Both the position numbers and the translations under genes were made by a program. A stretch of 64,000 bases of DNA from Paenibacillus sp. VTT E-133291 (GTDB lineage Bacteria; Bacillota; Bacilli; Paenibacillales; Paenibacillaceae). The stretch lies in contig NZ_NFVA01000003.1 of the NCBI RefSeq assembly GCF_002264395.1, positions 62,001-126,000 of the forward strand. Direction: 5' to 3'. The notes under the pieces were generated by a model. The model was given only the letters and a program-made list of their open reading frames with translations. It was not told where the DNA came from and made no database searches. Positions within the stretch are counted from its first letter, which is position 1; every line of letters begins with the position of its first letter. Of this stretch, positions 35,973 through 43,797 are shown piece after piece.

Positions 35973-36911
35973 ATGAATGATATTTCGCAAGAAACGATAC
36001 GCTACCCTGCATCACGCATCTTAGATGTTGCTAAAGCACTTTCTGGAGATGTCAGAGTCCGCATTCTTGAAGCCCTTGGTGACAAGCCTATGAGTGTAAG
36101 TCAATTGGCCGAGACACTTGGTGTAGCTCAACCTACAATTTCAATCAATGTACAGACCCTTGAGCAAGTTAACTTAATCTCATCTACACAAGGTGCAAAT
36201 CGTGAGAAAATATGCGCGGTCACCTGCCGATCCATCCATCTCGATCTTCCTTCGAAGTTAGGTGATGGTCTGCATCAAACGGAAGAACTACATATGCCCA
36301 TCGGGATGTTCTCCCACTGCTCTATTCAACCCTCTTGTGGTATGGCAGGAAAAGACGGCGGAGTCATCGGTTCTCAGGATGATCCTCGGGTATTCTACAT
36401 GCCGGAAAGAGTTGATGCATCTCTCTTATGGTTCGCTGACTCTGGCTATGTCGAATACTATTTTGCCAATCCACTACCCCCAGGTGTCGAGCTTGATGAG
36501 ATCCGGATTTCTGCTGAGGTTTGTTCTGAAGCACCTGCATTCCGAGAAAATTGGGCAAGTGACATCACATTAACTATAAACGACCTACATGTCGGTACTT
36601 GGACTTGTCCATCAGATTTCGGTAACCGGAAAGGAAAGTTAACACCCGAACGTTGGAAGAGTGGTACAGAATATGGAATGCTGACAGAGTGGAGTACCTC
36701 AGAACAGGGTAGCAAAATAAATGGAATTGCTTCTTCCCCTACTACAATTAGCTCACTAAAGCTGGCATTCAATGAGCCCATTCGAGTACGCTTTGAGATT
36801 CGCGAGGATGCCCCCAATAGACGAGGCCTGAATTTATTCGGAAGTGGTTTCGGAGACTACTCACAGGATATTATCCTGTCGTTTGTGCGTCGTTCAGTAT
36901 CGGGTACATGA
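35973..36911 (+). CDS. ArsR-type HTH regulator with C-terminal GH2-related domain
   Basis: A 312-residue protein. Residues 15-90 form an ArsR-like winged helix (SGDVRVRILEALGDKPMSVS, QLAETLGVAQPTISINVQTL). A linker carries Cys81, Cys85, Cys116 and Cys122, then PERVDASLLW and a beta-rich domain (about 150-310). That domain aligns with the C-terminus of the divergent GH2 enzyme: GYVEYYFANPLPPGVE with GHYAYDITLPDGVE, HVGTWTCPSDFGNRKGKL with RIGSFYLPDDPADSRGVL, and RGLNLFGSGFGDYSQDI with RGLALYGRNAGRYPIDI. The regulator therefore probably senses the same glycan the enzyme handles. AAAGGA precedes the ATG, 145 nt from the GH2 start. Confidence 0.82.
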   Translation: MNDISQETIRYPASRILDVAKALSGDVRVRILEALGDKPMSVSQLAETLGVAQPTISINVQTLEQVNLISSTQGANREKICAVTCRSIHLDLPSKLGDGLHQTEELHMPIGMFSHCSIQPSCGMAGKDGGVIGSQDDPRVFYMPERVDASLLWFADSGYVEYYFANPLPPGVELDEIRISAEVCSEAPAFRENWASDITLTINDLHVGTWTCPSDFGNRKGKLTPERWKSGTEYGMLTEWSTSEQGSKINGIASSPTTISSLKLAFNEPIRVRFEIREDAPNRRGLNLFGSGFGDYSQDIILSFVRRSVSGT

Positions 36912-36996
36912 TAACACGGAAGAATTGTACACCTGAAACCAGTGAGGATCTAAAGCTTCAGGTGTGCAATTGGACGCTTTTTTCTTTACACACCAA

Positions 36997-37374
36997 TTAC
37001 TTACGCTTATCTTCAGCTTTTTTGATATTCTCAGCCACTCTAAATTTCACGATCTTACTAATTAATTCATAGGGCATCGGCTGATTAAGTGGAAATTGAA
37101 TGGATCCTTTTGCACCTTTATAGACGGATAGTTCTTCCCTAAAAGCCTCAATCCCATTAGGTGTTGGATAAAATCCAATATGGTTTTTGAAAGCTGCAAA
37201 ATGCACCAGATTTCCGTGCAGTGCAAAAGTAGGCATCTGATAACTAATCTTTTCTTTTGCATCAGGTGCCGCTTCTTTGATCACTTTTCTTATTGTATTA
37301 AGGATTTCTTGAAGCTCCAGTGGAAACTTGGAAATATAGTCATCGATCGATTCATACGTGATTTTACCTTCCAT
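36997..37374 (-). CDS. DUF1801 (YdhG-like) domain protein
   Basis: A 125-residue protein with the DUF1801 features YESIDDYISKFPLELQEIL, KISYQMPTFALHGNLVHFAA and HIGFYPTPNGIEAF. The family has an SRPBCC-independent small alpha/beta fold and is often annotated as an iron-chaperone-like or phosphate-related protein, with no firm function. GAGGG lies 7 nt before the ATG at 37374; a longer start at 37401 has none. It is last in a three-gene set after DUF4180 and ankyrin genes. Confidence 0.85.
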   Translation of the reverse strand: MEGKITYESIDDYISKFPLELQEILNTIRKVIKEAAPDAKEKISYQMPTFALHGNLVHFAAFKNHIGFYPTPNGIEAFREELSVYKGAKGSIQFPLNQPMPYELISKIVKFRVAENIKKAEDKRK

Positions 37375-37403
37375 GTTAAGACCCTCACTGTTTCTAGTCA
37401 CAT

Positions 37404-37766
37404 TTAACTTTGATGAAGTGCTGCCAATGCTTCGTCTTCAGTACTCTTGAACAATATTTTATTCCCCTGATTGCATTCATAAATAAAATCATTCAGACTT
37501 TTACTATTATAGCCAGTAAATTCTCCCACAATAGCAACTCGCATCTGGTAGTTTGTATACTTTTGAAGAATCTCTCCGGCAAGCCCCGTCTTTAACTCAA
37601 AAAAATCATCCGTGATTTGCTCTTTTCTTAGAATCATTTTATCGCATTCTTGATATCTAACGTTCGCCATTAGATCCAATGCATCATTTACATTATTAAT
37701 TACAATGCCCTCGCTGGAAATCAAGGCTACTGTTGAATTGTCTTTACGGTTTAATGTGATTTGCAT
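37404..37766 (-). CDS. DUF4180 domain protein
   Basis: A 120-residue protein whose whole length fits DUF4180 (GIVINNVNDALDLMANVRYQ, DFFELKTGLAGEILQKYTNY, VAIVGEFTGYNSKSLNDF). Members resemble STAS-like or anti-sigma antagonist-sized alpha/beta domains and have no established role. The ATG follows the ankyrin gene's stop codon without any gap, so the two are translationally coupled, which argues that they act together. Confidence 0.82.
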   Translation of the reverse strand: MQITLNRKDNSTVALISSEGIVINNVNDALDLMANVRYQECDKMILRKEQITDDFFELKTGLAGEILQKYTNYQMRVAIVGEFTGYNSKSLNDFIYECNQGNKILFKSTEDEALAALHQS

Positions 37767-38285
37767 TCAAATTGCTCCTTTTTCGATAAGAATCTCTTTT
37801 ACATTGTGGTTTTCTTGTTGGATGGCTATTGCTAATACGGATTCACCACCTTCAATTTTAGCATGGACGTCAGCTCCGTGTTCGATTAACAAGCGTATCA
37901 GCTCCACATTATCCGAATGAAAAGCTGCAGAATGCAAGGCAGAATGCCCATCGCTATCAAAAATATGTGTTTGAGCACCCTTGTTCAATAGCAGCTGGAT
38001 AACTCCCATATCCCGCTCCCCAGCAATCGCAGCATGAAGTGCAGTATTGGAAGGAATATAGCTAAGCTTAGAGTGAGACACAGCATCAACGTTAGCTCCA
38101 AAGTCTAATAACACCTGCACCGCTGCTTCTTTGCCAAAATGTGCTGCATATCCCAAAGGGGTAAGTCCCTCATTATTTTCCGTATTCACCAGAGCCGGAT
38201 GGGATTCTAGAATTTGTTTTAGCCGTACAGCATCACCTTGTTGTGCCGACTGAAAAACTTCATTAATGCTTTGCTGTAATTCCAT
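37767..38285 (-). CDS. Ankyrin-repeat protein
   Basis: A 172-residue protein made of about four ankyrin repeats, recognisable from the G-xTPL/SALH turns: GLTPLGYAAHFGKEAAVQVL, SNTALHAAIAGERDMGVIQLL, GHSALHSAAFHSDNVELIRLL and ESVLAIAIQQENHNVKEIL. No signal peptide, so a cytoplasmic protein-binding scaffold. It heads a three-gene unit with DUF4180 (zero gap) and DUF1801 (about 30 nt). Ankyrin proteins of this size are often partners of the co-encoded protein, but nothing is shown here. Confidence 0.88.
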   Translation of the reverse strand: MELQQSINEVFQSAQQGDAVRLKQILESHPALVNTENNEGLTPLGYAAHFGKEAAVQVLLDFGANVDAVSHSKLSYIPSNTALHAAIAGERDMGVIQLLLNKGAQTHIFDSDGHSALHSAAFHSDNVELIRLLIEHGADVHAKIEGGESVLAIAIQQENHNVKEILIEKGAI

Positions 38286-38364
38286 TAGATTTCGCCTCTT
38301 TTCGATTGATCTGATAAACGATCTAGTTTATTTTTTCTGGATAGTTAAACCATTCTCCTGCTAA

Positions 38365-38411
38365 AAAAAGAAAAGAGTATTCATTCGAAGGTTATCAAAT
38401 GAATACTCTTT
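38365..38411. terminator. Terminator between the SLH gene and the ankyrin operon
   Basis: AAGAGTATTCATT (38373-38385) pairs perfectly with AATGAATACTCTT (38399-38411). The minus strand continues TTTCTTTTTTT, so it terminates the SLH gene; the plus-strand side has TTCTTTT. Confidence 0.88.
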
Positions 38412-38439
38412 CTTTTCAATGTTTATTGTAAGTCAATTA

Positions 38440-41400
38440 TTAAATTAAATCAGACTTTTGAAGAAGACGTTTAACGATTGCAGCAACCTCAGCTCTGGTC
38501 ATATCATTTTTAGGAGCAAGCACATTGCTGCTTCGTCCCATGATTACGCCTGCCTGTAAGCAATCAGTAATTGCGCTAATCGCCCAGTCAGATGCTTTGC
38601 TGGCATCGGTATATGGGTTCAAGAATCCTTCAGTGGATTGATTAGGAAGCTTAGCTTTTAACGCTGTGATTTTCATTGCTTTGGCGATAATTAGCATCGC
38701 TTGTTCACGGGTAATTTGTTCATCAGGGCGGAACATGCCGTCTTCAAAACCATTAATTAATTGATAGGCATATGCAGTATTGATCGCACTATTATACCAA
38801 TCCGTAGTCTTAACATCTGCAAATGGTATTGCCGCTTGATTCAATTCAAGTCCGAGGCCTCGTACAACAATTGCCGCAAACTCTGCACGGGTAATCGCTT
38901 GGTCAGGCGTAAATTGGCCATTGCCAGATCCCTCGATGACTAATCTGGAACCCATATCATTCACTGCATCTTTTGCCCAATGATTAGCAACATCGTTAAA
39001 TTCAAGTGGATGCCAGATAACAGAGTAAGTGCCGGCACTAAGGCTGTTAATTGTAGCAAAATATTTACCATCAATGACTTCCACTTTAGTAGGTACATGG
39101 TGCACTGTGCCATCAGCATCAACATATACACCCGTTGTAATCTTGTTCGGGTCCATTCCCTCCGGAATAGCAATGGTACGTTTTACGTACGTATTGAATT
39201 GAGATAGTTCAATACTCTTATCTCCGTAAATACCTCTAGCCGTAAAGTTCACCGGTGCCCCGACTAATGAAAATGATCCGTTTTGCGCAGCAGCTCCTAA
39301 TGCTTTAACTTGATCAGCAGTTGGTGCGCTGATTTCAATCTGTATTTTAATATCTTGTAAAGCTACAGATTTGCCAATCTGCGCGGATAAGGCATCAATA
39401 TCAATCTGCCCGGCAGGCAGTGTAAATGTCGCATTTCCGGCTTTGATTTCAAGTACTGCTTGATTTCCCTGCATATTTTTAACCATTTGTCCATTTAGTT
39501 CGCCAACAATAACATCCGATTTACTAGTGGCAGTGATAGAAACCACAGCACCTTTACCTTCAGCGGCGAGCTTGTCTTCCAGCTTCTTCTGGTCTAAAGC
39601 AATAGTAGTTAGCGTTTGATCCTTCCGTTTACCATTGGTCGCGGACCCCACACTTTCCGCTTTACCATTAATTAGAATGGAAGCATCATTTGCCAAAGGT
39701 GCCGGCGTTGCTGATGGGGTTGGTTGTGAAGGAACATCAACACTGGATGGAGCGCTCGGGATGACCGCATTGGACGCCACAGAGAATTCGCTGAATCCAG
39801 CCTTATTGATGGCCTGTACCGTAAAGGTGTAGCTTGTACCATTCGTCAAACCACTGATCGTAAGCGGACTTCCCGTTCCCGTAACCGTCAATCCTCCTGG
39901 AATAGCCGTGACAATATACCCTGTGATCTCACTCCCACCATCGTTAGCTGGTGGCGTAAAGGTGATGATCGCTTGACCATTCTCTGCGCTTGCAGTGATG
40001 GATGTTGGAGCACTCGGTGCTGTAATTGGCTTAGCAGGAGCCTTCACAGTAACGGTTGTTGAAGCCTTATAACTGCCATCTTTCGTTGTAACTGTAATGA
40101 TGGCTGTTCCTTCACCAACTGGTGTTACTACTCCATCCACAACCTTAGCTATCGTTTCATCACTAGAGCTCCAGATCACGTCTGGATCCGTTGCGTTTGA
40201 AGGCTCAATTGTTGCTTTTAGTGTTCCACTAGCTTCACCAGCTGTTAAATCGAGCGTCTCCTGATCTAACCTCACCCCAGTCACATTCACAACTGGTGGA
40301 ATGGGTTCACTTACATGTACTGTTGTTGAAGCTGTAAAACTTCCATCTTTGGTCGTTACTGTGATGATTGCTGTGCCCACACCAACTGGAGTGACTACTC
40401 CGTAAACAACCTTGGCTACTGTCTCATCACTAGAGCTCCAGATGACACCCTTATTCGTTGCATCGGCAGGTGCCACTGTCGCTTGTAGCGTTTCATCGCC
40501 TTCTCCAACTGTTAAATTAAGTGTGGTCTGGTCTAACGTTACTCCCGTTACGATAACGATAGGCGGTTTAGGGGCTGCCACATTAACGGTCGTTTTAGCC
40601 GTAAAGCTACCATCTTTAGTCGTCACGGTGATCGTTGCTGTTCCTTTACCCACCGGAATGACAACACCGTTCACTACGGTTGCGACAGTTTCATCACTAG
40701 AGTTCCAGAACACATCTGTGTCCGTCGCATTTGCAGGTTCTATTGTCGCCTTCAGTAAGGCATCCGCTTCACCAGCAGTTAAGTCTAGCGTTTCCTGATC
40801 AAGCTTCACTCCAGTTACGTTCACAACTGGTGGGATTGGAGCACTCACAGTAACTACGGATGTAGCCGTATAACTTCCATCCATAGAGGTTGCTGTGATC
40901 GTTGCTGTTCCAATACCTACCGGTGTCACCACACCGTTCACAACGGTCGCAACCGTTTCATCACTGGAGCTCCAAATTACTGTTTTGTTCGTGGCATTAG
41001 CAGGTGCGATGACAGCTTTCAATGTATCTCCCGCTTCTCCCTCTGTTAACTGGAGTGTTGTCTTATTCAAGGTCAATCCGGTTACGATGACATCCCCCAC
41101 ATCGTTTACCGTCAAGTTAAAGGTGTAAGTGTTGCTTAATTTCCCATCATCTACTTTGACAGAAATCACACTGGTACCGAAAGCATTTACCGCCGGTGTA
41201 ATTTCTAACGTTCGTTGCTCACCACTTCCACTTACCTTCAGGCCACTATTCGGAATTAAAAGAGTATTTGAGGAGGTAGCGGATACTTGTAGGTCATCTC
41301 CATCTACATCAATGACCTTAAAAGATCGTGATACCGACTTATTTTTGTCCGTTGTAGTATTTCCCATGAAGCCAGTGTCTTGCTTCCAGCTTGCTCCCGT

Positions 41401-42561
41401 AATTGTTCCGTTCTTACCTGCAGTGACCAGTGTATTATAAGCAACATTACCATCATTACTATTCGCTAATTTATAGTTTAAAGCCAGATTAGGCTCCGTC
41501 CCTTTCAAATCGACGTTCATTTCGCGCACAATGTCACTCTGAGTTTTGGCTTTACTCCAGAACCTAACATCTCTCATTCCACCGTTATAGTCTCCGTCCT
41601 GTCTCCAAGTGCTTTTACCAAGCCAATTGTTCGGACGCGCAACGTTACCAACCGTGCTTAAATCCATAGGTCCTTCTGCTTTAAGAACGCCATCCCAATA
41701 AATACGTCCCTTTTTCTGAGTGTGATCATAAACAATCGCGACATGAACCCACTTGGAAATCGGAAAATCTTCAGCGACATTAATGTCTCCTTTATTGGTG
41801 TACGCGGTGAAGTTCATTTTTTTTCCGTTAAAGCCTACAAAAATATTGTGGTCTGCCTCACCGATTGAAGATTCGAAAAATCTCATCCATGTATTAAAAC
41901 CATTGACCTTCAAAAATCCTTCAACTGTAAAAGAGTTCCCATAAATACGTTGATCCGGGAACGACACATAATCCCCGCTACCGTCAAAACTAAGATAGTC
42001 CCCACCATTCAGTTCTGTCAGATAAGGTGCATCGTTCACTGGGTTTACAGTAATTGTGGCAGTGCCTAAATCTGGATTGAATGCGGCAGAAACTGTGGTA
42101 TTCGCATTTTTTTGATAATTTTGATAACCGGCTACTGTAGTATCCCATAGCTTAAAGCGAATGGAAGCTTGTCCGTTCCAATCTTTCCCTGGGACAAAAC
42201 GTATTTTCTCCGATTTCAGCAGCAGAAAAGCTTTAGTGTCCGACACCGGCTCGATATTATACCAGATATTTCCTTGTGTGTTGTAATATTGCCAGGCCCC
42301 ATTGGTATTATCAAAAGATACCACAGCAATCCCTGTTGTCGCTGGATCGGTTACCTTTGCTGCCAAAAGACTTGACACAACAACGCCCGCGTTGGAAGTA
42401 TCATCTTCATTAATGGACGGTATCACTACTGGGCTATTCTCGAGCCAACCAAAGCTCGATTTTGCACTCATGATTTGAGGATGGATCGGCCCCACACCTT
42501 GCACCACAAGTCCAGTGGCTAACGAAATACTAATGCCTATTTTCATAAATGATGGCTTCAA
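38440..42561 (-). CDS. SLH-anchored surface protein with LamG, Big_2 and FN3 domains
   Basis: A 1373-residue exported protein. Order: signal peptide (about 1-33), beta region, a LamG/concanavalin-like domain (190-380; GGDYLSFDGSGDYVSFP, WVHVAIVYDH, NGGMRDVRFWSKA), a VDGDDLQVSATSSN cadherin-like region (405-490), four tandem Big_2 repeats (492-573, 582-661, 670-749, 758-839), one FN3 (849-935), a mixed beta region and three SLH repeats (1187-1370) that attach it to cell-wall polymers. The LamG and Big_2 parts suggest glycan or adhesive binding at the surface; no catalytic domain is seen. Start is TTG at 42561 after AGAGGGGG. One Cys only (near 1334). Confidence 0.88.
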   Translation of the reverse strand: MKPSFMKIGISISLATGLVVQGVGPIHPQIMSAKSSFGWLENSPVVIPSINEDDTSNAGVVVSSLLAAKVTDPATTGIAVVSFDNTNGAWQYYNTQGNIWYNIEPVSDTKAFLLLKSEKIRFVPGKDWNGQASIRFKLWDTTVAGYQNYQKNANTTVSAAFNPDLGTATITVNPVNDAPYLTELNGGDYLSFDGSGDYVSFPDQRIYGNSFTVEGFLKVNGFNTWMRFFESSIGEADHNIFVGFNGKKMNFTAYTNKGDINVAEDFPISKWVHVAIVYDHTQKKGRIYWDGVLKAEGPMDLSTVGNVARPNNWLGKSTWRQDGDYNGGMRDVRFWSKAKTQSDIVREMNVDLKGTEPNLALNYKLANSNDGNVAYNTLVTAGKNGTITGASWKQDTGFMGNTTTDKNKSVSRSFKVIDVDGDDLQVSATSSNTLLIPNSGLKVSGSGEQRTLEITPAVNAFGTSVISVKVDDGKLSNTYTFNLTVNDVGDVIVTGLTLNKTTLQLTEGEAGDTLKAVIAPANATNKTVIWSSSDETVATVVNGVVTPVGIGTATITATSMDGSYTATSVVTVSAPIPPVVNVTGVKLDQETLDLTAGEADALLKATIEPANATDTDVFWNSSDETVATVVNGVVIPVGKGTATITVTTKDGSFTAKTTVNVAAPKPPIVIVTGVTLDQTTLNLTVGEGDETLQATVAPADATNKGVIWSSSDETVAKVVYGVVTPVGVGTAIITVTTKDGSFTASTTVHVSEPIPPVVNVTGVRLDQETLDLTAGEASGTLKATIEPSNATDPDVIWSSSDETIAKVVDGVVTPVGEGTAIITVTTKDGSYKASTTVTVKAPAKPITAPSAPTSITASAENGQAIITFTPPANDGGSEITGYIVTAIPGGLTVTGTGSPLTISGLTNGTSYTFTVQAINKAGFSEFSVASNAVIPSAPSSVDVPSQPTPSATPAPLANDASILINGKAESVGSATNGKRKDQTLTTIALDQKKLEDKLAAEGKGAVVSITATSKSDVIVGELNGQMVKNMQGNQAVLEIKAGNATFTLPAGQIDIDALSAQIGKSVALQDIKIQIEISAPTADQVKALGAAAQNGSFSLVGAPVNFTARGIYGDKSIELSQFNTYVKRTIAIPEGMDPNKITTGVYVDADGTVHHVPTKVEVIDGKYFATINSLSAGTYSVIWHPLEFNDVANHWAKDAVNDMGSRLVIEGSGNGQFTPDQAITRAEFAAIVVRGLGLELNQAAIPFADVKTTDWYNSAINTAYAYQLINGFEDGMFRPDEQITREQAMLIIAKAMKITALKAKLPNQSTEGFLNPYTDASKASDWAISAITDCLQAGVIMGRSSNVLAPKNDMTRAEVAAIVKRLLQKSDLI
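40033..41088 (-). repeat. Four tandem Big_2-encoding repeats
   Basis: Four copies of about 264 bp, each encoding VTGxxLDxxTLxLTxGEAxxTL... W-S-S-S-D-E-T-V-A and V-x-P-V-G-x-G-T-A units. The DNA is close enough (for instance the repeated TCATCACTAGAGCTCCAGAT) to permit slippage or recombination that changes the number of stalk domains. Confidence 0.8.
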
Positions 42562-42656
42562 ACTCTTTTTCCCCCTCTAGCTTAAATCATGTCATCATTT
42601 CGACAATAATCGAGAGTATTATACAAAATTATGATAAACGAAAAATAAACAAAAAA

Positions 42657-42697
42657 AGAACCCTCGAAATCTAATCGATTCGTCGGTTCTCTTTTTC
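42657..42697 (-). terminator. Terminator of the hybrid kinase-response regulator operon
   Basis: On the minus strand GAACC ... GGTTC with an inner CGAATCGATTAGATTTCG fold, followed by TTTTTTTG. It lies just past the response regulator stop and before the SLH gene's leader. Confidence 0.75.
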
Positions 42698-42702
42698 TTA
42701 TA

Positions 42703-43794
42703 CTAATTCATCATCTTCTTAATCAACGCTTTGAGCTTAGGATCAGGTGAAGTTCCAAGCTCCTGTTGAAGGGTCTCTTCCAATTGCCCATATCGCCGAT
42801 AGGCTTCATTCATTCGCCCTAGTTCAATATATAAATGGATGATTTCCTGATGGATATCTTCCCTCAAGGGGTCCAATTTCAATATTCTCTCAAAGTAGTG
42901 CAGAGATGGTTGAGGTTCGTTCTGCTCCATGTGAAATCTACCAGCCAGTTCCAGCAGTCCAATAAAATCCTGTTCAAGACGGAGTGTCTTCCCACTGGCC
43001 CAATCGTATGATTTTCCTTTGAGAAAGGTTCCCGTATACAATGTTTCCACTAGATTGAACCATGCTGAATTTCTTTTCAAGACATGTCTAATTTGCTTCA
43101 ACAATCGCTCAAATTCATACAAATCACAATAAACACTGCGTTCATCTATACTAATTTCATTTCTACTCGCCTTTATTACACTAGGACCGATTGCTTTTCG
43201 AATATAATATAAGGTAGAGTTCAGATTTTTGAGCGCTTTTTCAGGTTCCAGCCCGCTCCATAAGGTGTCGATAATTTCTTCACGGCTAACGGTTCCTTTA
43301 CTAACCAAAAAAGCAAACAACTCTTCGGTTTTTGGACTTCTCAACTTAATGGGCTCTCTGTCTTGCGTCCGGCGGTATATCTTTAGTCCATTAAATAAAA
43401 GCACTTCCATAACAGGCTGAACCGTCACTCCTCGATTTATTTTTTTGATCTTATCCAGAGTTTTAGTTAATCGCTGAGCAGTTACAGGCTTCAACAGATA
43501 ATCGACAGCACTCAGTTCGAAGGCTTGCAGTGCGTACTCGTCATACCCTGTAACAAAAACCACATCAATCGATTCATCTAGTTCATGTAAAAAGGCAGAA
43601 AGCTTCATTCCATTCGTGTCAGGCATAGAAATGTCCAAAAATGCAACATCAATCGAATTTCCCTTTACAAATTCATAGGCTTCTGTCGGATCCAGAAAAG
43701 TACTGTATACTTCAATCTCACCACTCTGAGACAATATTCTTTTTAACCGCTTAATTGATAGTTCTTCATCATCTACGATAATAGCTCGAAGCAT
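42703..43794 (-). CDS. Response regulator with BTAD-type output domain
   Basis: A 363-residue protein. Residues 1-120 are a receiver domain with phospho-acceptor Asp54 (VAFLDISMPDTNG) and Lys102 (YLLKP). Residues about 140-220 form an OmpR/SARP-like winged helix (IKLRSPKTEELFAFLVSKG, ALKNLNSTLYYIRKAIG), and residues 225-360 a bacterial transcriptional activator (BTAD) helical-repeat domain (LYEFERLLKQ, GRFHMEQNEPQPSLHYFERIL). It lies 3 nt after the hybrid kinase and is its evident partner. The target is unknown; the SLH gene lies next downstream on the same strand beyond a terminator. Confidence 0.9.
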   Translation of the reverse strand: MLRAIIVDDEELSIKRLKRILSQSGEIEVYSTFLDPTEAYEFVKGNSIDVAFLDISMPDTNGMKLSAFLHELDESIDVVFVTGYDEYALQAFELSAVDYLLKPVTAQRLTKTLDKIKKINRGVTVQPVMEVLLFNGLKIYRRTQDREPIKLRSPKTEELFAFLVSKGTVSREEIIDTLWSGLEPEKALKNLNSTLYYIRKAIGPSVIKASRNEISIDERSVYCDLYEFERLLKQIRHVLKRNSAWFNLVETLYTGTFLKGKSYDWASGKTLRLEQDFIGLLELAGRFHMEQNEPQPSLHYFERILKLDPLREDIHQEIIHLYIELGRMNEAYRRYGQLEETLQQELGTSPDPKLKALIKKMMN

Positions 43795-43797
43795 GTG

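Noticed and set aside
40412..40798. A 128-codon open frame on the plus strand within the second SLH gene
   Set aside because: It is the antisense of the Big_2 repeats, with repeated composition and no ribosome site; it appears only because the repeats are periodic.
40033..41088. Regularly repeated DNA that could suggest a CRISPR array
   Set aside because: Repeat unit is about 264 bp, in frame, and encodes Big_2 domains; there are no short repeats with unique spacers.
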